Origin: Streptomyces macrolidinus
Lineage (GTDB): Bacteria; Actinomycetota; Actinomycetes; Streptomycetales; Streptomycetaceae
Direction of reading: 5' to 3'
Assembly: GCF_023887685.1 (NCBI RefSeq)
Contig: NZ_JAMWMR010000028.1
Coordinates: 1 to 64,000, forward strand
Length of the DNA: 64,000 bases
Below are positions 1-8,844 of the stretch, piece after piece (position 1 is the first letter of the stretch; the number at the start of each line of letters is the position of its first letter). The notes beneath the pieces are model-generated. The model made no database searches and had not been told where the DNA came from. It saw only the letters and a list, made by a program, of their open reading frames with translations. The translations under genes were made by a program, and so were the position numbers.

Positions 1-873
1 GAGCTTCTTCGAGTTGGCCACCGGTCGGGTGATGGACTGTGAAGCGCAACGAGCGAGGCCCCCGGACTGTTGATCGAGATGTCTGAAGTCTCAATCACGT
101 TGCTCGGGGGCCTCGTTGGTCGTCCATCCTGCCGCACTCGACCTGCCTCACGCACTGGTGGAGTGGGTCACCATGCTGATCGTCACCCGTGAGGGCGACC
201 GGCGCTGCAAGCTCCGTCCGTCCCAGCGCGCGATGGTGGCACTGGTGTACCTGCGCGAACACATCACTCTCGCGAAGATCGCCGCCGGGTTCGGGATCAG
301 CGAGTCCACCGCTCACGCCTACACCAGCGCGGTCGTCGACCTGCTCGCCGAACGTGCACCGGGCCTGCTGAAGACGCTGCGCGAACACGAACCCGGCTTC
401 GTCCTGCTCGACGGGACCCTCGCCGAGTGCGACCGGGTCGGCGACGGTCGGGCCGACCACTCCCACAAGCACCGGCGCCACGGTGTGAACGTGCAGGTCG
501 TCACCGACCCCGAAGGCCGGCTGCTGTGGCTCTCGCCCGCCCTGCCGGGCCGCACCCATGACCTGACCGCCGCTCGCACGCACAAGATCATCCGAATCTG
601 CGAGCGTCAGGGCGTTCCCATCCCGGCCGACCTCGCCTGCCAGGGCGCCGGCCCGTGGCTGACCACCGGCATCAAGCGCAGGCCCCTGCAGGGACTCAGC
701 CCTACCGAAAAGTCCCGCAATCGGGCACTGGCCGCAGCGCGAGCGCCCGTCGAGCACGGCGTGGCGAGACTGAAGTCCTGGCGCATCTTCCGCAGGTCCC
801 GATGCAGCCCCAACCGCATGACGTCAATCGCCAAAGCCATCCTCACACTGGAGCGGCAACGCTGAAGAAGCTC
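1..873 (+). mobile_element. IS5-family insertion sequence, apparently complete
   Basis: The first bases (GAGCTTCTTC, 1-10) reappear inverted at 864-873, just after the transposase stop, and the match continues imperfectly for about nine more bases. These are taken as the terminal inverted repeats. One transposase gene fills the element. The left end coincides with the window edge, so a few terminal bases and the target duplication may be missing. Its right end cuts into a short ISAs1-type terminus at 879-895, so it probably landed inside an older element. Confidence 0.7.
116..865 (+). CDS. IS5-family transposase (DDE superfamily)
   Basis: This is a 249-residue cut-and-paste transposase. The N-terminal third carries a helix-turn-helix (region LAKIAAGFGISESTAHAY) for binding the IS ends. 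The catalytic domain shows the first Asp in LLDGTLAECDRV, further acidic positions in PGRTHDLTAAR and PADLACQGAG, and the Glu in ARAPVEHGVARLKSWR, as in IS5 elements common in Streptomyces. The frame is intact. It appears to start at a TTG at 116, where I would expect ATG or GTG in related copies, so expression may be weak. An internal ATG at 173 is less likely because it would cut into the conserved N-terminus. Confidence 0.8.
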   Translation: MVVHPAALDLPHALVEWVTMLIVTREGDRRCKLRPSQRAMVALVYLREHITLAKIAAGFGISESTAHAYTSAVVDLLAERAPGLLKTLREHEPGFVLLDGTLAECDRVGDGRADHSHKHRRHGVNVQVVTDPEGRLLWLSPALPGRTHDLTAARTHKIIRICERQGVPIPADLACQGAGPWLTTGIKRRPLQGLSPTEKSRNRALAAARAPVEHGVARLKSWRIFRRSRCSPNRMTSIAKAILTLERQR

Positions 874-1963
874 AGTGAACTTTGCAATCACCCTGGCGCC
901 CCAGTGGCGGTATTCGGGGTAGCACTGGCGGGTGTTGTGCTGCGCCGTCCTGAACGCTTCGATCTTCGGGGATCCACCCTGCAATGCGTAGTGGAGTTCG
1001 CGGAAGAAGAAGGCGGTTCTCGATGGTCCACTGCCTACGCACGATCATCGCGAGGTGTTCGGGGGACGCCTGGCGGCTGGTGAGGTCGGTCAGCACGTAG
1101 ACCGTCTCGCGGGTGCGTTTGCCGGTCTTCACGCAGGTCCGGTGACGGACGATCCTCGCGACCTGCGCGGCGTACGGGAAGTCGATGCCGAGGCCGGTGA
1201 CGGTCAGGGCCTGCACCACCCGGGTCTCCAACCGCCCGTGACCGTGGGAACGGTCGTAGAACTTCGCCGTCGCCTCGTGCCAGGGCAGGGTCTTGAGCTG
1301 CGCATGCAGGGTCGGCTGGTTCTTCTTGACGGTGAAGGCGTAGTGCGCCTGCTTCTGCTCGATGAGGAAGTGGGCATGAGCGCGCTGGGTGTGCAGAGCA
1401 TCGGCGGTCACCGTCACGCCGGTCAGGTCGTAGGGCTCCAGCAGGGCGGCGAAGCAGGTGATTTCGTTGGTCTTGTCCGGCACCCGCAGCTGGGTGACGG
1501 TCCGGCCGCCGCCGGTCATGGCGGCCAGCAGATGGGCGGCAGGGCTGTCGCCGGCGCGCGAGCCACGGACGCTCTTGCCGTCCACGGCCAGCGTGTCGGC
1601 CCCGGCCGGATCGCATCCGAGCAGGTCGGCCAGCCCGCCGGGACAGGTGCGCTGGACGACCCGGCGGATCGTCGCGCTGCTGGGCGCGATCCGCACGGCA
1701 AACGCCGTGGTGGTGCGGCCCCCGAGCCGGGCGAGGGTGTCCTGCGGCGCCTGACCGGCCCACTGCCCGATGGCCGCGAAGGACTTCGCTCCGGTGAGCA
1801 CTGCCGAGCAGGCCACCAGCATGACGGCCACGAACGGGTGACGCCTCCCGCGCCGGCACTGCGGATCGGCCAGTGTCCGCAGCCGATCGGCCAGCGGGCC
1901 GATCACACGATGCTGACGGGTGGGCGACTTGACCAGACAGACAGTGGCAGACTGGCGGCACAT
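872..1963 (-). pseudogene. ISAs1-family transposase, C-terminus decayed
   Basis: The first 300 residues are a good ISAs1-type transposase: an N-terminal DDE_Tnp_1-associated region, the DTLAVDGKSVRGS motif with a catalytic Asp, TADALHTQ with a second Asp, and WTIENR with the Glu. After WTIENR the reading frame loses the expected RDVT...EDxSxVRTG...LRNLAIG pattern. Only weak echoes (EDRS, then LPRIPPLG) survive before the frame stops at 872, about 40-60 residues early. The ATG at 1963 follows a GGAG ribosome site and is preferred to a start at 2053. The decayed, truncated C-terminus suggests a dead copy. Confidence 0.75.
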
Positions 1964-2105
1964 CGAAGCTCCGTTGGGCGAAGGTGACTTGGGAAGGTCA
2001 CCTGCACAACGGAGCTTCGTTGCGTACGTCGTGCCCCCACCGGACATCGTCACACCGTCGTGACCTGCACGCCTACAAGATCACCCGGACTTTGAAATCA
2101 CCCTG
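896..2105 (-). mobile_element. ISAs1-family element, right end intact, left end lost
   Basis: The right terminus ACTTTGAAATCACCCTG (2089-2105) is a typical ISAs1 end (CAGGGTGATT... on the other strand). The partner should be inverted at the left. Instead a near-identical copy (16 of 17 bases) occurs at 879-895 in the same orientation. This element has therefore lost its left end and abuts the start of a second related element, which was in turn cut by the IS5-type insertion at 873. Confidence 0.65.
1965..2018 (-). promoter_or_regulatory. Leader hairpin covering the ISAs1 transposase ribosome site
   Basis: GAAGCTCCGTTG (1965-1976) is perfectly complementary to CAACGGAGCTTC (2007-2018), with an inner GGTGAC/GTCACC stem (1983-1988 with 1997-2002). 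On the minus-strand transcript the 3' arm contains the GGAG site directly before the ATG at 1963, so folding would hide it. IS elements use such foldbacks to block translation of read-through transcripts. The pairing is seen in the sequence; the role is inferred. Confidence 0.55.
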
Positions 2106-2200
2106 ACCCATTGGTGGGACGGCCGGGCCCAAGGCTGTCCCATGCTTGCCCAGCCTCGCTACACTCCCCATTGCCAGGCCATTGACCAGCACAAATACAA

Positions 2201-2215
2201 AAGTCCGGCTGGAGT
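2201..2215 (+). repeat. 15-bp direct repeat, copy 1 (upstream of sugar transporter)
   Basis: AAGTCCGGCTGGAGT occurs here and, identically, at 3789-3803, bracketing the transporter gene. It could be a duplication made during insertion or a pair of regulator sites. Confidence 0.5.
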
Positions 2216-2350
2216 ATCAGGCCATCAATCGGAAATGCACTCGACATCCGAATCGGAGCTAATCGGCGTGAACCGGCACCGAATCGGCAAGCGGCACGTA
2301 TTCCGCCCAGTCGGTGCTGTCAGTGCTGTCGGTGTGTCCGAGGAGTGCAC

Positions 2351-3769
2351 GTGACGAGCAAAGGGCGGGCACCCCGGCCGGGGTCTGGAGCAGCTCGCCC
2401 CGATCACCTGGGGCCCCTCGTCTTCGCCTCCGCCGTGGCTGCCATGGGTGGATTCCTCTCCGGTTACGACAGTGCCGTGATCAACGGCGCGGTGGTGGCC
2501 ATCCGGAGCCACTACGCCATCGGCTCCGTCACGCTTGCTCACGTCATGGCCATCGCCTTGATCGGTGCCGCAGCCGGTGCCGTGGTTGCCGGCCGCCTCG
2601 CCGACCGCGTCGGCCGCGTTCGCTGCATGCAGATCGCCGCGGCCGTGTTCACCGTCAGCGTCATCGGCTCGGCCTTGCCGTTCTCCCTGTGGGAACTCGC
2701 CTTCTGGCGCATCGTCGGCGGCTTCGCCATAGGGATGGCTCTGGTCAGCGGCGCCGCCTATATCGCGGAGGTCGCCCCGTCGGCGTACCGGGGTCGTCTC
2801 GGGAGCTTCCAGCCGGCCGCGGCCGTTGTCGGCTTCGCCGTCTCGCAACTGGTGAACTGGGGTCTGCTCAAGGCCGTCGGTGGCAATCAGCGAGGCAGAC
2901 TGCTGGGCTTGGAGGCGTGGCAGGTCATGCTCGTCGTGACGATCGTACCGACCGCGGTGTACGGCCTGCTCACCTTCGCCATTCCCGAGTCCCCGCGCTT
3001 TCTACTCTCCGTAGGCCGCCGTGACCGGGCACGTGAGATCCTCGCCATGGTCGAGGGGAAGAACGTCGACCTCGACGCCAGGGTGGCCGAGATCGAGGCC
3101 GCGATGAAGCACGAGTACGGATCCACCTTCAAGGACCTGCTCGGCGGTGCCTTTCTCCTCAAGCCGATCGTCTGGACCGGCATCGGCCTGGCGGTCCTAC
3201 AGCAGTTCGTCGGCATCACTCCCTCGTTCTACTACTGTTCGCTCCTGTGGCAGTCGGTCGGTGTCTGCGCGGAGGAGGCCTTCTTCTACTCGTTTCTGAT
3301 CTCGATCGCCAACATCCTCGGCGTCGTGATCGCGATGTTCTTCGTGGATCGCATCGGCCGTAAGCCACTTACCACCATCGGATCCGTCGGCATGGTCGTC
3401 GGCCTGGCACTCAAGGCCTGGACGTTCTCCCATCCCCTGGTCGGCGGCATGCTGCCTGCCCCCCACGGCCTGATCGGCCTCATCGCCGCCCACGCCTTCG
3501 TCTTCTTCTTCTCCCTGTCCTGGGGTCCGGTCGTGTGGGTCCTGCTCAGCGAGATGTTCCCCGACAACATCCGCGCCGCTGCCCTGGGCACCGCCCTGTG
3601 CATCCATTGGCTCGCCGCCTGGGTCGTCACCTCGAGCTTTCCGACACTGGCCGAATGGGACCTCTCCATGACCTATGTCATCTACGCGATCTTCGCCGCG
3701 TTCTCTCTCCTGTTCGTCCTGAAGTTCGTCAAGGAGACGAAGGGCAAGACGCTGGAGGAGATGACCTGA
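2351..3769 (+). CDS. Sugar-porter family MFS transporter
   Basis: A membrane protein of about 472 residues with the hallmarks of the sugar porter (GLUT/XylE-like) branch of MFS: GGFLSGYDSAVINGA in helix 1, GRLADRVGR after helix 2, PESPRFLL before the central loop, QQFVGI in helix 7, VDRIGRKPL after helix 8, and a C-terminal PETKGKTLEE-like tail (KETKGKTLEEM). Twelve helices are expected. It probably imports a monosaccharide or polyol by proton symport; the substrate cannot be read from sequence. The GTG at 2351, five bases after AGGAG, is preferred over the GTG at 2345, which overlaps that site. It stands alone between IS remnants and is flanked by a 15-bp direct repeat, so it may be horizontally acquired. 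Confidence 0.85.
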   Translation: MTSKGRAPRPGSGAARPDHLGPLVFASAVAAMGGFLSGYDSAVINGAVVAIRSHYAIGSVTLAHVMAIALIGAAAGAVVAGRLADRVGRVRCMQIAAAVFTVSVIGSALPFSLWELAFWRIVGGFAIGMALVSGAAYIAEVAPSAYRGRLGSFQPAAAVVGFAVSQLVNWGLLKAVGGNQRGRLLGLEAWQVMLVVTIVPTAVYGLLTFAIPESPRFLLSVGRRDRAREILAMVEGKNVDLDARVAEIEAAMKHEYGSTFKDLLGGAFLLKPIVWTGIGLAVLQQFVGITPSFYYCSLLWQSVGVCAEEAFFYSFLISIANILGVVIAMFFVDRIGRKPLTTIGSVGMVVGLALKAWTFSHPLVGGMLPAPHGLIGLIAAHAFVFFFSLSWGPVVWVLLSEMFPDNIRAAALGTALCIHWLAAWVVTSSFPTLAEWDLSMTYVIYAIFAAFSLLFVLKFVKETKGKTLEEMT

Positions 3770-3770
3770 T

Positions 3771-3803
3771 ACTCCAGCAGAAAGAAACAAGTCCGGCTGG
3801 AGT
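3771..3803 (+). terminator. Hairpin after sugar transporter, includes repeat copy 2
   Basis: ACTCCAGC (3771-3778) pairs with GCTGGAGT (3796-3803) across a 17-base A-rich loop immediately after the transporter stop. The 3' arm lies within the second copy of the 15-bp direct repeat (3789-3803). No T-tract follows. It may be a weak terminator. Confidence 0.4.
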
Positions 3804-3971
3804 GCCGAGCGTCGATCTTGCATGCCGGTCCGTCGACGGAGTCGGCGGACCGTTTCGCCTTCTGTGGCTGATGGCGGGCAGGCCAGCGGCCCGGATGCCG
3901 CATCGGGTGGGCGCCGGGTGCGACTTCTCCAGGTCGGATGGTGCTGTTGTCGGGATAGAGAGCGCTGCTGG

Positions 3972-4160
3972 TCAGCCTGGGCTCGGCAATTGAGCGAGCC
4001 GGTCGACGGCGGCTGTCATGTCGTGGGTCCCGGGCCAGTGCTTCGCGAGGCGGAGGATGCGGCGGCTGGTGGTCACCAACTGGACAGCGGCGGAGAACAG
4101 CCGCAGTCGCTGGGAGCGGTACATGCCGTGAAGCCGCGGCTTCACCGCCGGGAGAGTGTA
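3972..4160 (-). pseudogene. IS1380-family transposase fragment (C-terminus)
   Basis: Reading the minus strand down to a TGA at 3972 gives about 62 residues with the pattern RLRLFSAAVQLVTTSRRILR, LAKHWPG and AVDRLAQLPSPG, which resembles the C-terminal tail of IS1380-type transposases (LRxRLF...RRxxLRLAxHWPW...LxxLPxP). The frame is blocked by a TAA just upstream, and the rest of the transposase (normally over 400 residues) is missing. It is a relic of an older insertion. Confidence 0.6.
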
Positions 4161-4315
4161 TTAGGCCTAGCCGGCGAGTGATTTGTTCGCGGCAGTAGTG
4201 GCCCGCTCCAGAAGTCTTGGTGCACTGATGCCTATATATGCCTATCCAATCGATACGTCGAGCGGATAGAGGCGTGCGTTCAGGTACCCGGTAACCATCA
4301 CAGCTGGAGGGCTGA

Positions 4316-4699
4316 GTGAAGAAACGAAAAGGCTGGACGACGGTAGGCCGATGGGCGGCAGTCACCGCAGCAGCGCTGACGCTCGCCGGAACGGCATCGA
4401 CGACCGCGGCAGCTGATCAGGCACACGACCACATCGGCAGGCCGCCCTACTTCCGGTGCACGACGCTGGAGACCCAGCGCTTCGCCTCCGCGAAAAAACG
4501 AGGCTTCGCCTTCGCGGTAGGGCGACACTGCAGGGCCTTCAACGGGGCAACCCGAGAAGGGGTCATCTCCCGTGAGTTCCGCGTCGTGGGCCCTGTGAGA
4601 GCCGTACTCTGCACGCGCCCGTTCATCCCCCGCCAGGTCTTCGGCTTTGCGCAACTCCCGGATGGCGTCGTAGGCCTGAACTGCCGCAGCGCAAGGTAA
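4316..4699 (+). CDS. Small secreted protein of unknown function
   Basis: A 127-residue protein starting with GTG seven bases after GGAGGG. The N-terminus KKRKGW, a hydrophobic stretch and a TAAAD cleavage site make a Sec signal peptide ending near residue 33. The mature part is basic and has four cysteines (in RCTTLE, RHCRAF, LCTRPF and NCRSAR), enough for two disulfides outside the cell. I do not recognise the family. It lies alone between the IS1380 relic and the GH65 gene. Confidence 0.6.
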   Translation: MKKRKGWTTVGRWAAVTAAALTLAGTASTTAAADQAHDHIGRPPYFRCTTLETQRFASAKKRGFAFAVGRHCRAFNGATREGVISREFRVVGPVRAVLCTRPFIPRQVFGFAQLPDGVVGLNCRSAR

Positions 4700-5190
4700 C
4701 GTCGCTGCGGAACGCCACGGCAACAGTCGAAGCATCATCCGCTCGCCGCTCCTCATGCAGGCGGGCCATGGCAGATCACCCGCTATAGGGGCCGCGCAAT
4801 ATTCGGACCCGTTCCACCTCGGAATGGATCCCCGAAGAACCGCGTTGGGGCGGCAGCGGCGTCCTGGACGACGGGCGCCGCCTGCTGGCGGCGGTCGGCC
4901 ACAGGACGGACCGCGACGTCGTCGTCCCCCTGTGCGGAGCGCGCCTCACAACCGACCGCGCATTGAGGAGGGTGGCCCACGTCCCGGCCCCTTCTCTCGC
5001 CCCGCCGCCCCACGCGTTTCGACCACCGCCGTACCCCCCCCCCCCGGGCCCGCCCCCTCCCCGCCCTTATCTCCTCCCGACAGCCGGCCCCCGCCAGCCC
5101 ACCGATCCGCCGCCGGTACATCGCCCCACCGACCCGCCGTTCAGCCGCGCGCCGCGCATCGGTTTGCGGCGCGCGCGTCCCTACGGTCGT
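4700..5190. other. Intergenic stretch with a run of 12 cytosines
   Basis: No convincing gene. The plus frame that opens into the GH65 gene is proline-rich low-complexity sequence here and is not counted as coding. A homopolymer of 12 C residues spans 5034-5045 within a C-rich tract. It could be a slippage hot spot or an assembly weak point. The sequence at 4790-4990 has some coding-like composition but no recognisable product. Confidence 0.5.
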
Positions 5191-7830
5191 ATGGTGCGCC
5201 TCTCCCGAGTCTGCCTCCTCGCCGCGTCCCTGGTGTTCATGACGTCCCTGCTCGCGGGCACCCTGCTCGCGCCGCCACCCATCTCCTCCACGGTCGCCGC
5301 CGACCCGCCCGCCGCCGGCGACTGCGGCCACGACACCGACCCCGCCTGGGCCCTGACCTCCACCCGTCTCGGCGCGGCCGCCGGCTACGACCCGTACGTC
5401 GGCAACGGCTACCTGACCCACCGGGTACCGCCTGCGGGCGCCGGATACGCGGCAACGGGCGAGCGGACCGGCTGGCCCCTGTTCACCCCACGCTATGACG
5501 GCGCGTTCGTCTCCGGCCTCTACGGGCGCGAGAAGAACCTCGCCGGCGGCCGCGAGGTGATCGCCGCTCTGCCGAGCTGGACCACCCTCGACGTACGCGT
5601 CGGCAACGAGACCTACGGCTCCGAGACTCCCCCCGGCCGGATCTCGCACTACCGACAGACCCTCTTCCTCCGCTGCGGCCTGGTACGCACGTCGGTGCGC
5701 TGGACCACGTCCGACGGGCGCGCCACCGACCTCGTGTACGAGGTGCTGACCGACCGGTCCGACATGCACACCGGTGCAGTACGGCTGCGCATGACCCCGC
5801 ACTGGAACGGAACCGCGACCGTTACCGCCCGCCTGGACCCCCGGGGCGCGCGCCGCATCGACCTCGGGCCCGACGGCACGTTCCGCACCCGGGGCACCGG
5901 AACGGCGGGGGCGATCGCCCAGACACTGCGCACCAGCGGACCCGGGGCACCCCGCGAGACCGGCGCCGAAGCACTCCGCGGCACGCGCCCAGTCCGCGCC
6001 GGGCGCACGTACACCTTCGAGAAGTATGTCGGCGTCGACACCGCACTCACCTCGTCCGCCCCGCGCACCACGGCGCGCGCCGCGTCCAGGCGCGCGGCCC
6101 GGCGCGGCTGGCCGGCCGTCCTCGCCGCGAACGCCACCGCCTGGCGGCGGGCGTGGGCGGCCGACATCTCCGTCCCCAACAGCCCCGACCTGCAGACATG
6201 GCTGCGTTCCGCGCAGTACGGCCTGCTCACCGCCACCCGGGCCGACTCCCGCGACAGCATCCCCCCGGCTGGCCTGACCAGCGACGACTACGCCGGCCTG
6301 GTGTTCTGGGACGCCGAGATCTGGATGCATCCCGGGCTGCTCGCCACCCGCCCGGAACTGGCCCGTCCGGTTGCGGAGTACCGCTACCGGACCCGCACCA
6401 GCGCCCGCGCCAACGCCCGCAAGCTCGGGTACCGGGGCCTGTTCTACCCGTGGACCAGCGCGAGCCGGGGTGACCTGTGGTCCGAGTGCCATAGCTGGAA
6501 CCCGCCGCACTGCCTCACTCAGATCCACCTCCAGGGCGATATCGCGTTCGCCGCCTGGCAGTACTATCTGGCGACCGGCGACCGCGCTTGGCTGGCCGGA
6601 CACGGCTGGCCGCTGCTCCGGGGAATCGCCGACTTCTGGGTCTCGCGGGTCACCGCGAACGCCGACGGCAGCTACTCGCTGAAGAACGTCGCGGGCCCCG
6701 ACGAGTACAGCAACGGCGTCACCGACGGAGCCTTCACCAACGCCGTCGCGGCCACCGCCCTGCGCAACGCGGCCCGCGCCGCGCACCTGCTGGGACACCC
6801 CGCACCGGCCGCGTGGACGCGGGTCGCGAACGGCCTGCGCATCCCGTACGACCCGGCGCGGAAGCTGTTCCTCCAGTACGCGGGCTACCGCGGCTCAATG
6901 ATCAAGCAGGCCGACGCGGTCCTGCTGCTCTACCCGTTGGAATGGCCGATGGAGCCGGGCGCCGCCGCGGCCACACTCGCCTACTACGCCGTCCGCACCG
7001 ATCCGGACGGCCCGGCGCTGGCCGACTCGATCCACGCCATCACCGCGGCCACGATCGGAGAGGCCGGCTGTGTGACGTACACCTACCTCCAGCGCTCCGT
7101 GCGCCCGTTCATGCGCGGCCCGTACGCCCTGTTCAGCGAGGCTCGGGGCACGAAGGCAGGCGCTCTGGACCCGTTGGCCGGGGAACCTGCCCAGGATTTC
7201 CTCGCCGGGAAGGGCGGCTTCCTCCAGGTCTTCACCAACGGCCTGACCGGTCTCCGGCTGCGCGAGGACGGGGTACGGCTCGACCCGCTGCTTCCACCAC
7301 AGCTCGGCCGGGGCGTCACCCTGACCGGCCTGCGCTACCGGGACCGTACGTACGACATCGCGATCGGCCCCCTGACCACGACGGTCCGGCTGACCTCGGG
7401 TGCCCCGTTCACCGTCCACACACCCACCGGCCCCCGCCTTCTCACCAGCACCCTCGTCCTCTCTACCCGCCGACCCGACCTCGCCGCGACGACAGACGCC
7501 GCGCGTTGCCGCCCGGCCACGGCGACTTCCGAGACCCCCGGTCTGTACGCGGCGGCTGCCGTCGACGGCAGCCCGGTCACCTCCTGGGCCCCTGCTGGCA
7601 CGTCCGGGGCCCTGACGGTCGACCTGGGGCGCACGGCCCCGGTGACCTCAGTCGAGCCGGAGTGGACGGACGCCCGCTCCGTCCCGTACCGCCTGGAGAT
7701 CTCGGCGACCGGCACCGACTGGCGGCCCTACCGCCCGGGTGCGACGGCCCGCCTGGTGCGACTGACGGTCACGTCCGAGGACCCGCAGAAGCCGGTGGGG
7801 GTACGGGAGTTGAGGGTCACCCAGCCGTGA
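5191..7830 (+). CDS. Secreted GH65-type glycosidase with discoidin-like domain
   Basis: A protein of 879 residues from the ATG at 5191. The signal peptide is at residues 1 to about 36 (hydrophobic core, then SSTVAADPP). An N-terminal beta-sandwich leads into an (alpha/alpha)6 barrel with the GH65 signatures VFWDAEIWMHP (371-381) and AGPDEYSNGVTDGAFTN, whose Glu505 matches the general acid of the family. A 110-residue F5/8 type C (CBM32-like) domain closes the protein from about residue 770. GH65 members act on alpha-glucosides such as trehalose, kojibiose or maltose. As a secreted hydrolase it resembles acid trehalases, but the substrate is a guess. A longer frame from 4963 would add only proline-rich residues and mask the signal peptide. 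It sits inside the IS-rich patch. Confidence 0.8.
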   Translation: MVRLSRVCLLAASLVFMTSLLAGTLLAPPPISSTVAADPPAAGDCGHDTDPAWALTSTRLGAAAGYDPYVGNGYLTHRVPPAGAGYAATGERTGWPLFTPRYDGAFVSGLYGREKNLAGGREVIAALPSWTTLDVRVGNETYGSETPPGRISHYRQTLFLRCGLVRTSVRWTTSDGRATDLVYEVLTDRSDMHTGAVRLRMTPHWNGTATVTARLDPRGARRIDLGPDGTFRTRGTGTAGAIAQTLRTSGPGAPRETGAEALRGTRPVRAGRTYTFEKYVGVDTALTSSAPRTTARAASRRAARRGWPAVLAANATAWRRAWAADISVPNSPDLQTWLRSAQYGLLTATRADSRDSIPPAGLTSDDYAGLVFWDAEIWMHPGLLATRPELARPVAEYRYRTRTSARANARKLGYRGLFYPWTSASRGDLWSECHSWNPPHCLTQIHLQGDIAFAAWQYYLATGDRAWLAGHGWPLLRGIADFWVSRVTANADGSYSLKNVAGPDEYSNGVTDGAFTNAVAATALRNAARAAHLLGHPAPAAWTRVANGLRIPYDPARKLFLQYAGYRGSMIKQADAVLLLYPLEWPMEPGAAAATLAYYAVRTDPDGPALADSIHAITAATIGEAGCVTYTYLQRSVRPFMRGPYALFSEARGTKAGALDPLAGEPAQDFLAGKGGFLQVFTNGLTGLRLREDGVRLDPLLPPQLGRGVTLTGLRYRDRTYDIAIGPLTTTVRLTSGAPFTVHTPTGPRLLTSTLVLSTRRPDLAATTDAARCRPATATSETPGLYAAAAVDGSPVTSWAPAGTSGALTVDLGRTAPVTSVEPEWTDARSVPYRLEISATGTDWRPYRPGATARLVRLTVTSEDPQKPVGVRELRVTQP

Positions 7831-7929
7831 CAAGCGCCGACCGGCCACATCTAGCCTCAAAACCGCCAACTTAAAGGGCTCGCAGAGTATTAACCCGTAG
7901 CTTCCCGATATCTGACTCGTTGGCGTGCT

Positions 7930-8841
7930 ATGAGCGCATCAGAGATTCAACGGGCTTCGCTGGCGGCCAAGTTCGAGGCGATCTTCCCGCAACTCGACGA
8001 GCGTCAGCGGCGTCTGCTGATAGGGGCGGAAGCCCGGTCGATCGGCCATGGCGGGATCAGGCTGGTCGCTCGCGCTTCCGGCGTCCGGGAGGCCGCCGTG
8101 TCGTTGGGAGTGCGTGAACTCGCGCCGGGGACGCGCCGTTGGGCCGTGCACGCCGACCGGGCGGGGGCCGCAAGCGCGTCGTCGACCTCAACCCCGCAGT
8201 GCGAAGCGCGTTGCTGGCACTGGTCGAACCCGACATGCGCGGCGACCCCATGTCGCCTCTGCGTTGGACCACCAGGTCGACGCGGAACCTCGCCGACGAG
8301 CTGACCCGCCAGGGCCACCGGATCTCAGCGGACACGGTCGGCGACCTCTTGCGTGAGGAGGGCTTCAGCCTGCAGGGCAATGCCAAGACCATTGAGGGCA
8401 GGCAACACCCCGACAGGGACAGGCAGTTCCACTACATCAACGAGCGGGCCAAGGGCCACCAGAACACTGGAGACCCGGTGATCAGCGTCGACACGAAGAA
8501 GAAGGAACTGGTCGGCGAGTACAAGAACGACGGCCGTGACTGGCGCCCCGCGGGAGAGCCGGTTCCGGTCTCCACCCACGACTTCCCCGACCCGGAACTC
8601 GGCAAGGCCGTCCCGTACGGGATCTACGACCTGGCCGCGAACACCGGCTGGGTCAACATCGGAACCGACCACGACACGGCCGCCTTCGCGGTCGAGTCCA
8701 TCCGCCGCTGGTGGAACGGGGCTGGTCGAGCCGCCTACCCCTACGCGCGGCGACTGCTGATCACCGCCGACGCTGGCGGATCCAACGGCTACCGCACCCG
8801 CGCTTGGAAGGCCGAACTCGCCGCCTTGGCGGTCGAAACAC
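7930..8841 (+). pseudogene. ISAzo13-family transposase, frameshifted and truncated
   Basis: The frame from the ATG at 7930 gives the N-terminus (FPQLDERQRRLL, GHGGIRLVARASGV, VSLGVREL). The product continues in another frame from about 8135 with RRPGGGRKRVVDL, DPMSPLRWTTRSTR, ISADTVGDLL, NAKTIEGRQHPDRD, SVDTKKKELVG, HDFPDPELGKAVPYG and TADAGGSNGYRTRAWK. All are hallmarks of ISAzo13 transposases, but a frameshift near 8120-8140 separates the halves. The protein stops matching after AELAALAVET, about 130 residues early, right at the 3' end of the neighbouring oxidoreductase gene, so the element has lost its right end. Confidence 0.8.
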
Positions 8842-8844
8842 GCC

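Noticed and set aside
607..1083. Small frames between the IS5 and ISAs1 transposases
   Set aside because: These are out-of-frame readings of the two transposase genes and their ends, not separate genes.
2225..2848. Minus-strand frame over the sugar transporter start
   Set aside because: It is a shadow of the transporter; the Asp/Gly/His-rich product has no recognisable features.
4963..5190. In-frame N-terminal extension of the GH65 gene
   Set aside because: It is proline-rich low-complexity sequence, crosses the poly-C run and would bury the signal peptide that begins at 5191.
4783..6798. Long minus-strand frame opposite the GH65 gene
   Set aside because: It is rich in Gly/Ala/Arg and has no domain; the plus strand has clear GH65 motifs.
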